DNA of 9,852 nucleotides from Clostridia bacterium (lineage in GTDB: Bacteria > Bacillota > UBA994 > PWPR01): positions 1 to 9,852 of the forward strand of contig PWPR01000199.1 of the NCBI GenBank assembly GCA_003557085.1, read 5' to 3'. Made by a program: the position numbers and the translations under genes. Positions 1 through 7,601 of the stretch are shown here, piece after piece. The notes beneath the pieces are model-generated. The model ran no database searches, was not told the DNA's origin, and was given only the letters and a program-made list of their open reading frames with translations. Every line of letters starts with the position of its first letter. Position 1 is the first letter of the stretch.

Positions 1-1
1 A

Positions 2-3000
2 GACAATCATGGAACTCATGTAGCCGGAACCATAGCAGCAGAAAAAGACAATGAAGAAGGAATTGTCGGAGTTGCTCCTAATGCCAAAATTATGGCCTTG
101 AAAGCCGGCGAAGACGGAGGGCTTACTGGCTCTGCAGTGCTTAGTTCTATCTATTTTGCTTTGTATAATGATGCAAAAGTTATCAATGCCAGTTTTGGAG
201 GGCCTGATTTTTTTCAAGCTATGAAGGATGCAATTGATCACTTTGGTGATGCTGGCGGTATTTTTGTTGCAGCAGCCGGAAATTGTGGTGATGAAGCGAC
301 TTATGGAGATAATGGATGTACTGAGCATAATCAAACATTATACCCAGCAGCTTATAATTTAGACAATATAATATCAGTAGCAGCAACAGATGAAGGTGAT
401 AATTTAGCAAACTTTTCTAATTACTCTGATGATGAACAAAGAGGCGTCCATGTTGGTGCTCCGGGGGTAGATATTTTTAGTACGATTCATAATGATGGAA
501 ATCATGATTATAGCAGTAATTCAGGCACTTCTATGGCTGCTCCTCATGTTTCTGGACTAGTAGCCTTAATTTGGGGTTATAATCCAATGCTTGATTACAC
601 TGCAGTAAGAAATATTATTCTAGATTCCGGATATGAAATAGGTTCTTTAAATGGTATGACAACTACCGGGAAAAGAATAAATGCTTTTAATGCCCTAAAT
701 CAAACCCCTTCTTTAGAAGAGATTGAAATAAGGGCTTTGCGTTGGGATGAGGGTGAGACAGAGATTCCAACAACTATTTATTATAACTATAGAGCAATAG
801 GGGAAGTTGATTATAATAATATTAGATTTATAGTAGATGTTTCTTCATTTGAACTTCCAGGATTTGATGATGTGAGGGTTGATTTGTCTGCTATTGGAGG
901 GGCTTTGGATCATGCTCCTGAACATTGCCAATATGGTGGTGAGGAATATACAGGAGAATGCTTTTTTAGTTATGATTGGGATGATGATGTCAATAATCAA
1001 GCTGAAGTATACCAATTTCCAGTAGAAGTCAAGATTGGTGAACAGTGGACGCATGTCGGTAATTATATAGTAACAGATATTAATCCTCTTGATATGGGTT
1101 ATGATTTAGGAGGAGATACAACTGATTGGATGACTGATATTTTTGACTTTACTAATGTCATAGATCTTACCTTTGAAAGAAATCCTGGAGAAGGGGGGAT
1201 GGAGGCAAAGCTGATAATCAACGAATCAATAAATCTTACCGACATCGATACAGTGATGGCTTTGCAAGATTTGGGGGAAAATCTTGTTCTTGCTCAAGAG
1301 AGTATTTCTTTGAACGCCGCCGAAGAAGCTCTTGAAGCTTTTGATGGAGAAGCAACTTTGGTAATGACCGGTTTTGATTATATTGGAGCTGATAATCCGA
1401 GTGTTTGTAGATATGAAAGTTTTTATGGCGAAGGTGATTGTATTTTAATGGTTGATGAAAATGGAAATAGAACTGTGCAAGGAGAAGAATATATTCCAGA
1501 AAGTGATTTTTATAATTATAATTCTATAACTGGAGAGGTTGAGTTTAGTGTAGTGGGTTGGAGTAGATACGAGGTTTTTGACTCTAATCCTCCAGGAGGG
1601 ACAGAGGAGGTTTCTGACGAAGTAGAATTAAGAGCTTTGGTTAATCATAATAATGTAGATATTATTGAATTTCAAAACAATATTGAGTTAACCGAAGCAG
1701 AGGGAGAAGCTCTTACCATAAGCAGAACAAATCCTTTAATTATTAATTTGATGGGTTATGAATTAACTGGATACGGAGCTCATATTAATTCAGACAATAT
1801 AACAATTAGAAATGGAAGCATTCTTCCTGATGACACTCAAGGAGTAACAATTGAAGGTAATACAGCTGTTTATATTTCTGGTGCTGATGGCACAGTATTG
1901 GAAGATTTAACAATTGTTCATAGTAATGGTCCTCAATTCTGCTCACAGGGAGTTCTTGTATCTGGCCTTGATCCAGAACAGACTGCTTATTTTGATGGAT
2001 TAGATATTACTATTGTTAAAACAACTAATTGTCAAGAAGGCATTTTTATAAATTCAGGATTAATCACATTAATAAATACATACTTTAGAGAGATGTCTCG
2101 TGGATTGATTTTGTACTCGAATGTCAACATTGATACGGTTGCAGATAATGACTTTGCAGATATGCATTCGGATGGAGTGGCAATAATGTATATGGCAGAC
2201 TCTTTTCCAGAAGGAGGTGGTGGATTTGATAATAAACCTCAGTATGTTGAAAATCTTTTAGTGACTAATATATTTAAAGCTGAAACAGAAGATGCACAAA
2301 GAGTAAAGTTTGCTTATGGTGAATTTAGCAATACAGCAAGTTTATCTAGTGCTTCTTTGGAAAGTGAAGATATAGGAGAGGCCGTTTTTGAAGTAATTCT
2401 TAATGCAACAGCTGGCACAGAAGAGTTTACAGGTCTCTCGGTAAATGCTTTTGAAATCCTAAATACAGGAACTGGAGAAGTATTAGGAAACATTACAGAG
2501 GCAGTTGCCATAGATGATAATGTTTATAATATTACCTGGCAACATGCTCCTGGGCAATATAATGTTGATGTGAGAGCCTTGGATTTGATAGTTCAGGAGG
2601 ATTTAGAAGTTGATATAAGAACAACCTACGCGGTAACTTTTGAAGAGCAAAACGAACTTGAGGAAGTTTCTGTTTTTGTTTATTCTGATGCAGAAAAAAC
2701 CGAGCAAATAGGAGATGTTCTCACAACAAATGCAAGTGGATTAGCTGTTATTGATTTACCAGCTGGTGATTATTGGTATAGTGCATCTAAGAGTCATTAT
2801 GATAATGAAGAGGGAGATTTTAGTATAGTTGGAAGCACTGAAGTTATTGAGTTTACAATGACAGTTTTAAGTGAGGTGTTTGTAGATAATGAGGAATACT
2901 TTAGATGGGCAGTAGGTAAAACAGGGGTGGATATTATTAATGCGATAGATGATATAGAGCTTACAGGAATCAGTTCTGTTGATATTAGCAGACCACTAAT

Positions 3001-4660
3001 TATTGATTTAGGGGGTAACGAAATAACTGGTAGTGGAGGGTTTACCGCAAACGTAAATGAAGTCACTATTAGAAACGGACAGATAAACACAACAGGAATA
3101 CTTTTTAGTGGAAATAGATGGGTTGTTATTTATATTTCTACTAATGGTGGTGTAACAATAGAAAATATTAGTATTGACTATTCCTTAAATACAGACACAT
3201 ACTCCGGATATGATGTATATGCTGTTTGGATGGAAGAAACCAATCAAGAAACCATTATCACAAACTCTAATATTAAGGTTTCAGGAGATGGAGATATAGC
3301 AACGGGTGCTTTTATAAGTTGGACAGGTGCCGGCAGTTTATCTGTAACAGAAACTGTTTTTGAAGGAAAACAAGGAATAGTAGTAAAAGATGAAAATACA
3401 TTAGGAGATGTTGAAGATAACATCTTTAATACTACGGAGATTGGTATAAAAGCTAGCTCTACAGATGAGATTCCTGAAGCAGATGTTCCTCCGTTACTTT
3501 TAGCAAATACATTTGAAGAATTATTAGATGAAGAAGGTGCCACTTATATTAAAATTGGTGATGATGAGTATCCACAAAACGAAGAAAGTGAGCTTAACGA
3601 AGAAACTGAAGAAGTTACTGCAACAAATCAATCATCAAGATATATTGTTAGCGTAACTGAAACAGCACAAAGCCCAAGAGTAGATGTTAGCGGTATTACC
3701 CCTGAAGAGGATGGTTCAAGAAATATTCCTCAACTCAGAATTAATGCTAGCAATGCTAATAATGTAGAAGTTGATATTCCATCATCTAATCTGTCGGGAG
3801 AGGGGTGGGATGGAAAGATAAACACTCCAACTGTTAATACAGATGTTGATTTAGAGCCAGAAGCAGGAAAGAAAAGAACACTTAGCACTGGTATTTCACT
3901 TGGATTTCCTGATAGTGAGCTTACTTTTAGCAGAGCGGTTAGATTAAGATTGCCCGGAGAAGCCGAAAAAAGAGTGGGTTATACGAGAGAAGGTGCTTCA
4001 TTTACTGAAATAGTTTCTGAATGTGAAGAAAATACCAGATCATGGGCTAATCAAAACCTGGGATATGGAGATTTTACTAATAATCACTGTAAGATAGATA
4101 GCGATGAGGATTTAATTATTTGGACAAAGCATTTTACTACTTTTGCTACTTTTACTGAAGAAGAAGAGATAATATCCACACCAAGCGGAGGAGGTGGGGG
4201 AGGAGGAGGAAGAAGAGTGGTAGTAGAAGAAAAAGACATAGAAGATGAAGACGAAAAAAGAGAAGAGGCAAAATTAGTCCAAGATAGTTCAGAAAGAATA
4301 AAAATGGTTCTTCAGCTTTTAAGATTAATAGTTCGGCTTAGAGAAAGAATTGCTCCTGTTCAAGTCGAAGCACCAGTTCAAGTTAGTTTGATTGAAAGGG
4401 ATTTATCTCTTGGATCAAGAGGAGAAGATGTTCGCAATCTGCAAAGGTTTTTAAATGGGGAAGGATTTTTAGTAGCTGAAAGCGGACTGGGTTCTTTAGG
4501 AAATGAAAGTGACTATTTTGGTCCAGCTACTCAAAACGCTCTTATTAGATTTCAAGAAAAATATGCAGAAGAAGTATTACATCCGGCCGGCCTTACTTCC
4601 GGGACAGGTTATCTGGGAGGTAGAACTAGAGCTAAAATTAATCAGATGATTGAAAGATAA
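2..4660 (+). CDS. Giant modular cell-surface subtilase (S8 protease), 5' end missing
   Basis: This is the C-terminal 1552 codons of a secreted subtilisin-like serine protease; the frame is open from the first complete codon. The catalytic His motif NHGTHVAGT (His at 8-10), oxyanion-hole Asn in AAAGN (281-283) and Ser in SGTSMAAPH (530-532) are intact. The catalytic Asp and any signal peptide must lie upstream. After the protease come beta-rich stretches (about 720-1620), a parallel beta-helix-like module (1640-2200), Ig-like and carboxypeptidase-regulatory-like segments (2290-2870), a second beta-helix-like module (2890-3510), an unnamed domain ending in KHFTTFATF (about 3640-4160), eight glycines (4187-4210), an acidic/basic linker, a Leu/Arg-rich helix (4289-4351) and a PG_binding_1 domain (4390-4655, RDLSLGSRGEDVRNLQRFL). 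Inference: an exported protease tethered to the wall by its C-terminus, perhaps acting on host or neighbouring-cell proteins. The protease and wall-binding calls are secure; the middle domains are less so. Confidence 0.93.
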   Translation, partial: DNHGTHVAGTIAAEKDNEEGIVGVAPNAKIMALKAGEDGGLTGSAVLSSIYFALYNDAKVINASFGGPDFFQAMKDAIDHFGDAGGIFVAAAGNCGDEATYGDNGCTEHNQTLYPAAYNLDNIISVAATDEGDNLANFSNYSDDEQRGVHVGAPGVDIFSTIHNDGNHDYSSNSGTSMAAPHVSGLVALIWGYNPMLDYTAVRNIILDSGYEIGSLNGMTTTGKRINAFNALNQTPSLEEIEIRALRWDEGETEIPTTIYYNYRAIGEVDYNNIRFIVDVSSFELPGFDDVRVDLSAIGGALDHAPEHCQYGGEEYTGECFFSYDWDDDVNNQAEVYQFPVEVKIGEQWTHVGNYIVTDINPLDMGYDLGGDTTDWMTDIFDFTNVIDLTFERNPGEGGMEAKLIINESINLTDIDTVMALQDLGENLVLAQESISLNAAEEALEAFDGEATLVMTGFDYIGADNPSVCRYESFYGEGDCILMVDENGNRTVQGEEYIPESDFYNYNSITGEVEFSVVGWSRYEVFDSNPPGGTEEVSDEVELRALVNHNNVDIIEFQNNIELTEAEGEALTISRTNPLIINLMGYELTGYGAHINSDNITIRNGSILPDDTQGVTIEGNTAVYISGADGTVLEDLTIVHSNGPQFCSQGVLVSGLDPEQTAYFDGLDITIVKTTNCQEGIFINSGLITLINTYFREMSRGLILYSNVNIDTVADNDFADMHSDGVAIMYMADSFPEGGGGFDNKPQYVENLLVTNIFKAETEDAQRVKFAYGEFSNTASLSSASLESEDIGEAVFEVILNATAGTEEFTGLSVNAFEILNTGTGEVLGNITEAVAIDDNVYNITWQHAPGQYNVDVRALDLIVQEDLEVDIRTTYAVTFEEQNELEEVSVFVYSDAEKTEQIGDVLTTNASGLAVIDLPAGDYWYSASKSHYDNEEGDFSIVGSTEVIEFTMTVLSEVFVDNEEYFRWAVGKTGVDIINAIDDIELTGISSVDISRPLIIDLGGNEITGSGGFTANVNEVTIRNGQINTTGILFSGNRWVVIYISTNGGVTIENISIDYSLNTDTYSGYDVYAVWMEETNQETIITNSNIKVSGDGDIATGAFISWTGAGSLSVTETVFEGKQGIVVKDENTLGDVEDNIFNTTEIGIKASSTDEIPEADVPPLLLANTFEELLDEEGATYIKIGDDEYPQNEESELNEETEEVTATNQSSRYIVSVTETAQSPRVDVSGITPEEDGSRNIPQLRINASNANNVEVDIPSSNLSGEGWDGKINTPTVNTDVDLEPEAGKKRTLSTGISLGFPDSELTFSRAVRLRLPGEAEKRVGYTREGASFTEIVSECEENTRSWANQNLGYGDFTNNHCKIDSDEDLIIWTKHFTTFATFTEEEEIISTPSGGGGGGGGRRVVVEEKDIEDEDEKREEAKLVQDSSERIKMVLQLLRLIVRLRERIAPVQVEAPVQVSLIERDLSLGSRGEDVRNLQRFLNGEGFLVAESGLGSLGNESDYFGPATQNALIRFQEKYAEEVLHPAGLTSGTGYLGGRTRAKINQMIER
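1677..1823 (+). repeat. Beta-helix module, first copy (N-terminal conserved part)
   Basis: This stretch of the subtilase gene encodes a segment with IELT, then NPLIINLMGYELTG, then NITIRNGSI. It matches the second copy at 2942-3087 in order and spacing, with the IELT, LII-L, LTG and TIRNG motifs aligned. Both copies lead into short hydrophobic/Asn-Gly rungs of the kind found in right-handed beta-helix (pectin lyase-like) folds. The similarity is seen at protein level; the DNA has diverged, so the duplication is old. Confidence 0.6.
2942..3087 (+). repeat. Beta-helix module, second copy (N-terminal conserved part)
   Basis: This is the partner of the segment at 1677-1823. It encodes IELTG, then RPLIIDLGGNEITG, then EVTIRNGQI, followed by further rungs including VTIENISID and TIITNSNIKV up to about 3510. 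An Ig-like/regulatory-like spacer of roughly 600 bases separates the two modules. Confidence 0.6.
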
Positions 4661-4682
4661 TTTAAAAATAGAATATGATTTA

Positions 4683-4712
4683 TTTACTTTGTATTTTAAA
4701 TCATTGTATACT
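4683..4712 (+). promoter_or_regulatory. Possible promoter for the 744-aa surface protein gene
   Basis: A TTTACT (4683-4688) lies 18 bp upstream of TATACT (4707-4712), which matches the sigma70 -10 consensus at five of six positions. Transcription would start near 4719, about 24 nt before the ATG at 4743. The region is very AT-rich, so chance matches are easy, and no Shine-Dalgarno is present before the ATG. Confidence 0.35.
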
Positions 4713-4742
4713 TTCTTAATATTATAAACTAATAATAAGTTT

Positions 4743-6977
4743 ATGAAAAAAATAAACAAAAAGATAGCCGTTTCTGTTTTGGTTTCACTTTTTACTTTTT
4801 TATTTTTGAGTACTGCTCAAGCTAATCTGGATGATTTTTGTTATGATTTTGAAAAAGATCTGGTAATTGGAAGTGCCGGTGAGCAGGTTCAGATGTTGCA
4901 AAGAGCGCTTCAAAAAGAAGGATTTTTAGATGATTATGAAAAAAGACAGGGAGAATACTCTTATTGGAAACAGACATTAATCAGTGTTGGTAGTTTTGTT
5001 AACAACTATAATCTTTCTACAGGCGACTTGGTTCATGATATAGGTATCAAATTCACCGATTCTGCAAGGAGAAAGATGAACGATCTTTATGGATGTCAGG
5101 TTAAGGAGAAACCTTTTCCCGGGATTTCTATTATATATCCTGATGGCGGAGAGATATTTGAGCAAAATACAGAAATTCCTATTTTTTGGGAATCTAGAGG
5201 AGTGGAGAATGTCAAAATTGACTTGGTAGATTATGGCAGTGCCCAAGAGTGGGGAAATATCCCCTTTGTTTTGAGTGTTTTCAAAGCGCCTGCCTCAGAT
5301 GGTTCGTGGGCTTGGAGGATAAGGCCGGATTGGCCAACTGGTGATCTCTATAAAATAAGGGTTTCAGACCTCCAAAATCCTTATATTTATGGTGAGAGTA
5401 GTGATTATTTTACTATAATCAATCCAGAAAAGGAGAGTATTGATTCGAGAATTGATTTCATTTCGCCAGCTAAAGGTGAAAGATGGGAAAAAGGTGAGCA
5501 GAAACGAATTGAATATACCACAAAGAATGTAGATAAGGTTATTGTATCTCTTGATAATTTGACAGATTTTGGAGAAACAGAAACCTCTTGGCTTATTAAA
5601 AGAGATGTTTCTATAGACGGAAATAATACGATTTATTGGGATGTTGGAAAAACAGAATTTCCGCCTGAAGACTGGTTAAAAGTTGAAGAAGGTAGGTATC
5701 GAATAACGATAAAAGACTCGGAAAATTATATAACTAGAAGTAGCTCAGAAGTATTTTGGATAATAGATAAAGAAGGGCCAAAAATAGAAAAACCGACAGT
5801 TGTAACCAGAACGCCAGATGAAAGCCATATCAGAAAAACAAGAGCTTCAGTAAGGGGGGCAGTTCTGGATATGGGTGGTGCAAATGAATTTAAGGCAGCT
5901 TTTCGTTACGGAAAAGATGGTAATTTAGATGGAGAGACTGGATGGATTACGCTCACTAGAGCCGGTTATCCGGGATTTGTCCAGCACATTAGTGGACTTA
6001 CTCCGGGAACTGAATATCAATATAAAGTAGTAGCCAAAAATGAGGCAGGAAAATCTTATGGTGATATAGTTTCATTTATGACCGAAGAAGGAACTGGAGA
6101 GGATGGTGTTCTTGAGATAAGTAAATCCAAACACTCTCCATATCATCATCCGCATGGGGTAGAGAATCGCAAAATGAGTAGCGTTCAGCTGAGTGCAAGA
6201 AATACTGGTGAAACAGAGCTTTGTCAGGAAGTAGTTTATGATGCCGGCTTTGGAAAAGATGTTAGAAGTTTTTGCGTTGGCCCAGAAAATACTATGGGTT
6301 TGGTATTGAGAGTAATGCCTCAGACCGGTGATGCTGGCACCTATATTGGTAGAGCTTATTCTGAAGATGACTCAGTTACGATTCAGGTAGATATTTACGA
6401 AGATATGATATACAAAGATAGTGCTGGAACTATATGGACGCCAACACTTAATTTGCCTGCTGATGGTAGCAATAATCAAACTTACATCTGGAGTAATTAT
6501 TGTTACGACAAAGTAACTGGTTGTGACTCTAACACAGACGGAGAATCTAATACTCAATGTATGCTTGCCAATTGTTACGACAGAGAGCTAAATGCTGCCG
6601 AGCAGTGTAGTAATTTAAATTACGCTGGTTATAATGACTGGTATCTACCAGCAATTGATGATCTTAAATTACTTTATGAAGAATGCCCAGATAATCAAGT
6701 TAGTGGAAGTAATTGTTTGCCAGGATATGATGAGAATGCTCAACTTAATACATATTACTGGTCGTCCACTGAAGATAGTAATTACCATGCAAAGTTATTA
6801 GACTTCCGTAACGGTGAGATGTTTAGCCATTCAAAGCCCGGAGTTCGTTCGGTTCGTTGCATTCGTAGTACTAGCGACGAAGTTTTAAGTCAAAAAAACG
6901 AAAAAGTGTTAAACAGAGAAGAAAATATGCAAAGATTATTGGAATTGCTTCGATTACTTCAAATTAGACAAAGATAG
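4743..6977 (+). CDS. Exported wall-binding protein with Ig/FN3-like domains and a C-terminal DUF1566 (Lcl-type) domain
   Basis: This 744-aa protein starts with a clear signal peptide: MKKINKK, a hydrophobic core, and an AQA cleavage motif at residues 25-27. Residues 36-118 hold a peptidoglycan-binding-like repeat (DLVIGSAGEQVQMLQRAL). Two Kre9/Ig-like beta domains follow at about 126-225 (PDGGEIFEQNTEIPIFW) and 235-342 (SPAKGERWEKGEQKRIEY). An FN3-like domain spans 346-446 (GLTPGTEYQYKVVAKNEAG) and an unassigned beta domain about 455-553. Residues 555-709 match DUF1566/Lcl_C, a C-type-lectin-related fold: NDWYLPAIDDLKLLYEECPD, YYWSSTEDS, then VRCIRS. This domain has eight Cys at 587-706, probably forming disulfides outside the cell. 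The tail (726-744) is a Leu/Arg-rich amphipathic helix. The gene follows the subtilase by 82 nt and may belong to the same surface programme. Likely role: wall-anchored ligand-binding or adhesion protein (inference). Confidence 0.88.
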   Translation: MKKINKKIAVSVLVSLFTFLFLSTAQANLDDFCYDFEKDLVIGSAGEQVQMLQRALQKEGFLDDYEKRQGEYSYWKQTLISVGSFVNNYNLSTGDLVHDIGIKFTDSARRKMNDLYGCQVKEKPFPGISIIYPDGGEIFEQNTEIPIFWESRGVENVKIDLVDYGSAQEWGNIPFVLSVFKAPASDGSWAWRIRPDWPTGDLYKIRVSDLQNPYIYGESSDYFTIINPEKESIDSRIDFISPAKGERWEKGEQKRIEYTTKNVDKVIVSLDNLTDFGETETSWLIKRDVSIDGNNTIYWDVGKTEFPPEDWLKVEEGRYRITIKDSENYITRSSSEVFWIIDKEGPKIEKPTVVTRTPDESHIRKTRASVRGAVLDMGGANEFKAAFRYGKDGNLDGETGWITLTRAGYPGFVQHISGLTPGTEYQYKVVAKNEAGKSYGDIVSFMTEEGTGEDGVLEISKSKHSPYHHPHGVENRKMSSVQLSARNTGETELCQEVVYDAGFGKDVRSFCVGPENTMGLVLRVMPQTGDAGTYIGRAYSEDDSVTIQVDIYEDMIYKDSAGTIWTPTLNLPADGSNNQTYIWSNYCYDKVTGCDSNTDGESNTQCMLANCYDRELNAAEQCSNLNYAGYNDWYLPAIDDLKLLYEECPDNQVSGSNCLPGYDENAQLNTYYWSSTEDSNYHAKLLDFRNGEMFSHSKPGVRSVRCIRSTSDEVLSQKNEKVLNREENMQRLLELLRLLQIRQR
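6753..6866 (+). other. Candidate DGR variable repeat (VR-like) at the DUF1566 C-terminus
   Basis: This segment encodes YYWSSTEDSNYHAKLLDF and onward to VRSVRCIRS. Its frame is like variable repeats of diversity-generating retroelement targets with a DUF1566/C-type-lectin fold: a fixed YWSST entry, a middle of changeable polar residues, and a fixed VRCxR exit. The middle codons (GAT, AGT, AAT, TAC, CAT, AAG, GAC, AAC, AGC) are mostly reachable from AAC/AAT by adenine substitution. All four Arg codons here are CGT, while the rest of the gene mostly uses AGA. No template repeat or reverse transcriptase is in this window, and plain DUF1566 proteins share the YWSST and VRC motifs, so this remains a hypothesis. 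Confidence 0.35.
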
Positions 6978-7004
6978 ACAAAAGAAAAATATCTACAAGA
7001 GTTT

Positions 7005-7033
7005 TTGATTTATAAGACAAATTATGGTATAAA
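7005..7033 (+). promoter_or_regulatory. Extended -10 promoter for the 3D-domain gene
   Basis: TTGATT (7005-7010) is separated by 17 bp from TATAAA (7028-7033), and a TGG immediately precedes the -10 (extended -10, TGnTATAAA). The expected start near 7040 gives a leader of about 18 nt carrying only the Shine-Dalgarno. Spacing and sequence make this one of the best promoter matches in the window. Confidence 0.6.
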
Positions 7034-7042
7034 AAAGAAAAG

Positions 7043-7053
7043 AAAGGAGGTGA
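7043..7053 (+). promoter_or_regulatory. Near-perfect Shine-Dalgarno that fixes a TTG start
   Basis: AAAGGAGGTGA is complementary to the 16S rRNA 3' tail. The GGAGG core ends 7 nt before TTG at 7058. This spacing favours TTG 7058 over the in-frame ATG at 7070, which would leave 19 nt. The other genes in the window lack such a site, so this one is probably translated strongly. Confidence 0.85.
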
Positions 7054-7057
7054 TAAC

Positions 7058-7477
7058 TTGGAAAGGTGGATGATTGTCTTTGTTTTGGTCTTTACTGCGG
7101 TGGTTTTCTTTGTAGTTCAAGCAACTAACAACTATCAAGTATTAACTGTTTTGGCAACGGCTTATTACGCTCCACTGCCCGACCAATCTTGGTATGTTAC
7201 CGGTTCTTATGAGGGAGATATTAGTCTTAATGGAACTGGAATAACCAGAAGCGGTAAGGTGGTAGAAAGAGGACATATTGCCGCAGATTGGACTGTTTTA
7301 CCTCAAGGAACAGTAGTTTATGTTCCCGGTTACGGAAAGGGAGTAGTAGAAGACATCGGTTCGGCAATTAAAGGTAAAAGAATTGATGTCTTTATGGGTT
7401 ATGGCGAAGAGGCCCTACGAGAAGCAATGGAGTGGGGAAGAAGAAAGGTTAGAATAGTGGCTTCAAGACAAAGATAA
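7058..7477 (+). CDS. Membrane-anchored 3D (Asp-Asp-Asp) domain protein, likely cell-wall active
   Basis: This 139-aa protein has one N-terminal hydrophobic segment (residues 5-21, an anchor or uncleaved signal) and then a 3D domain (PF06725-like, double-psi beta-barrel, related to MltA/YocH/RlpA-type proteins). Conserved features are ATAYYAPL (33-40), GHIAADWTVLPQGTVVYVPG (72-91) and the three aspartates of the family: D77 (AAD), D99 (VED) and D110 (RID). It ends with the typical EALREAMEWGRRKVRI. Family members act on or bind peptidoglycan, some as lytic transglycosylases; that role is inferred here. It has its own extended -10 promoter, a strong Shine-Dalgarno with a TTG start, and a terminator right after it, so it looks like an independently expressed single gene on the outer face of the membrane. 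Confidence 0.85.
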   Translation: MERWMIVFVLVFTAVVFFVVQATNNYQVLTVLATAYYAPLPDQSWYVTGSYEGDISLNGTGITRSGKVVERGHIAADWTVLPQGTVVYVPGYGKGVVEDIGSAIKGKRIDVFMGYGEEALREAMEWGRRKVRIVASRQR

Positions 7478-7490
7478 AAATTACTTAAAG

Positions 7491-7525
7491 GAAAAGACGG
7501 AAAACAATTATTTTTCCGTCTTTTT
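7491..7525 (+). terminator. Intrinsic terminator after the 3D-domain gene
   Basis: GACGGAAAA (7496-7504) pairs with TTTTCCGTC (7512-7520) around a 7-nt loop and is followed by a T-run. An A-run precedes the stem, so it could also work on the opposite strand. It lies 14 nt after the stop codon and separates the 3D gene from the radical SAM operon. Confidence 0.85.
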
Positions 7526-7538
7526 AATTTTTAATTAG

Positions 7539-7567
7539 TTGTTTTATTATAAAACCAAAGCTATAAT
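7539..7567 (+). promoter_or_regulatory. Promoter for the radical SAM/methyltransferase pair
   Basis: TTGTTT (7539-7544), a 17-bp spacer and a perfect TATAAT (7562-7567) lie just after the terminator. Transcription would begin near 7574, about 28 nt before the GTG start at 7602. The leader shows no Shine-Dalgarno. Confidence 0.6.
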
Positions 7568-7601
7568 CGAAAGCAATGGTTATAAATTTTAAAATAAAAT
7601 C

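Noticed and set aside
219..410. Reverse-strand open frame inside the subtilase gene (similar ones at 845-1054, 2314-2511, 2797-3090 and 3244-3543)
   Set aside because: All lie antisense to strongly supported protease or beta-helix coding sequence and show no recognisable domain or ribosome-binding site.
4675..4704. Inverted repeat ATGATTTA / TAAATCAT with a 14-nt loop after the subtilase gene, as a terminator
   Set aside because: The stem is 8 bp, with a single G-C pair, and has no T-run directly after it; such repeats arise easily in AT-rich intergenic DNA.
4577..4759. Reverse-strand open frame across the junction of the first two genes
   Set aside because: It overlaps both real genes, is low-complexity Lys/Asn/Ile/Ser/Tyr-rich, and resembles chance coding in AT-rich DNA.
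6962..6984. Tandem TAGACAAA words at the stop of the 744-aa gene and an identical RQR ending in the 3D protein
   Set aside because: The match is about 10 bases, and no wider homology surrounds the two gene ends; treated as coincidence.
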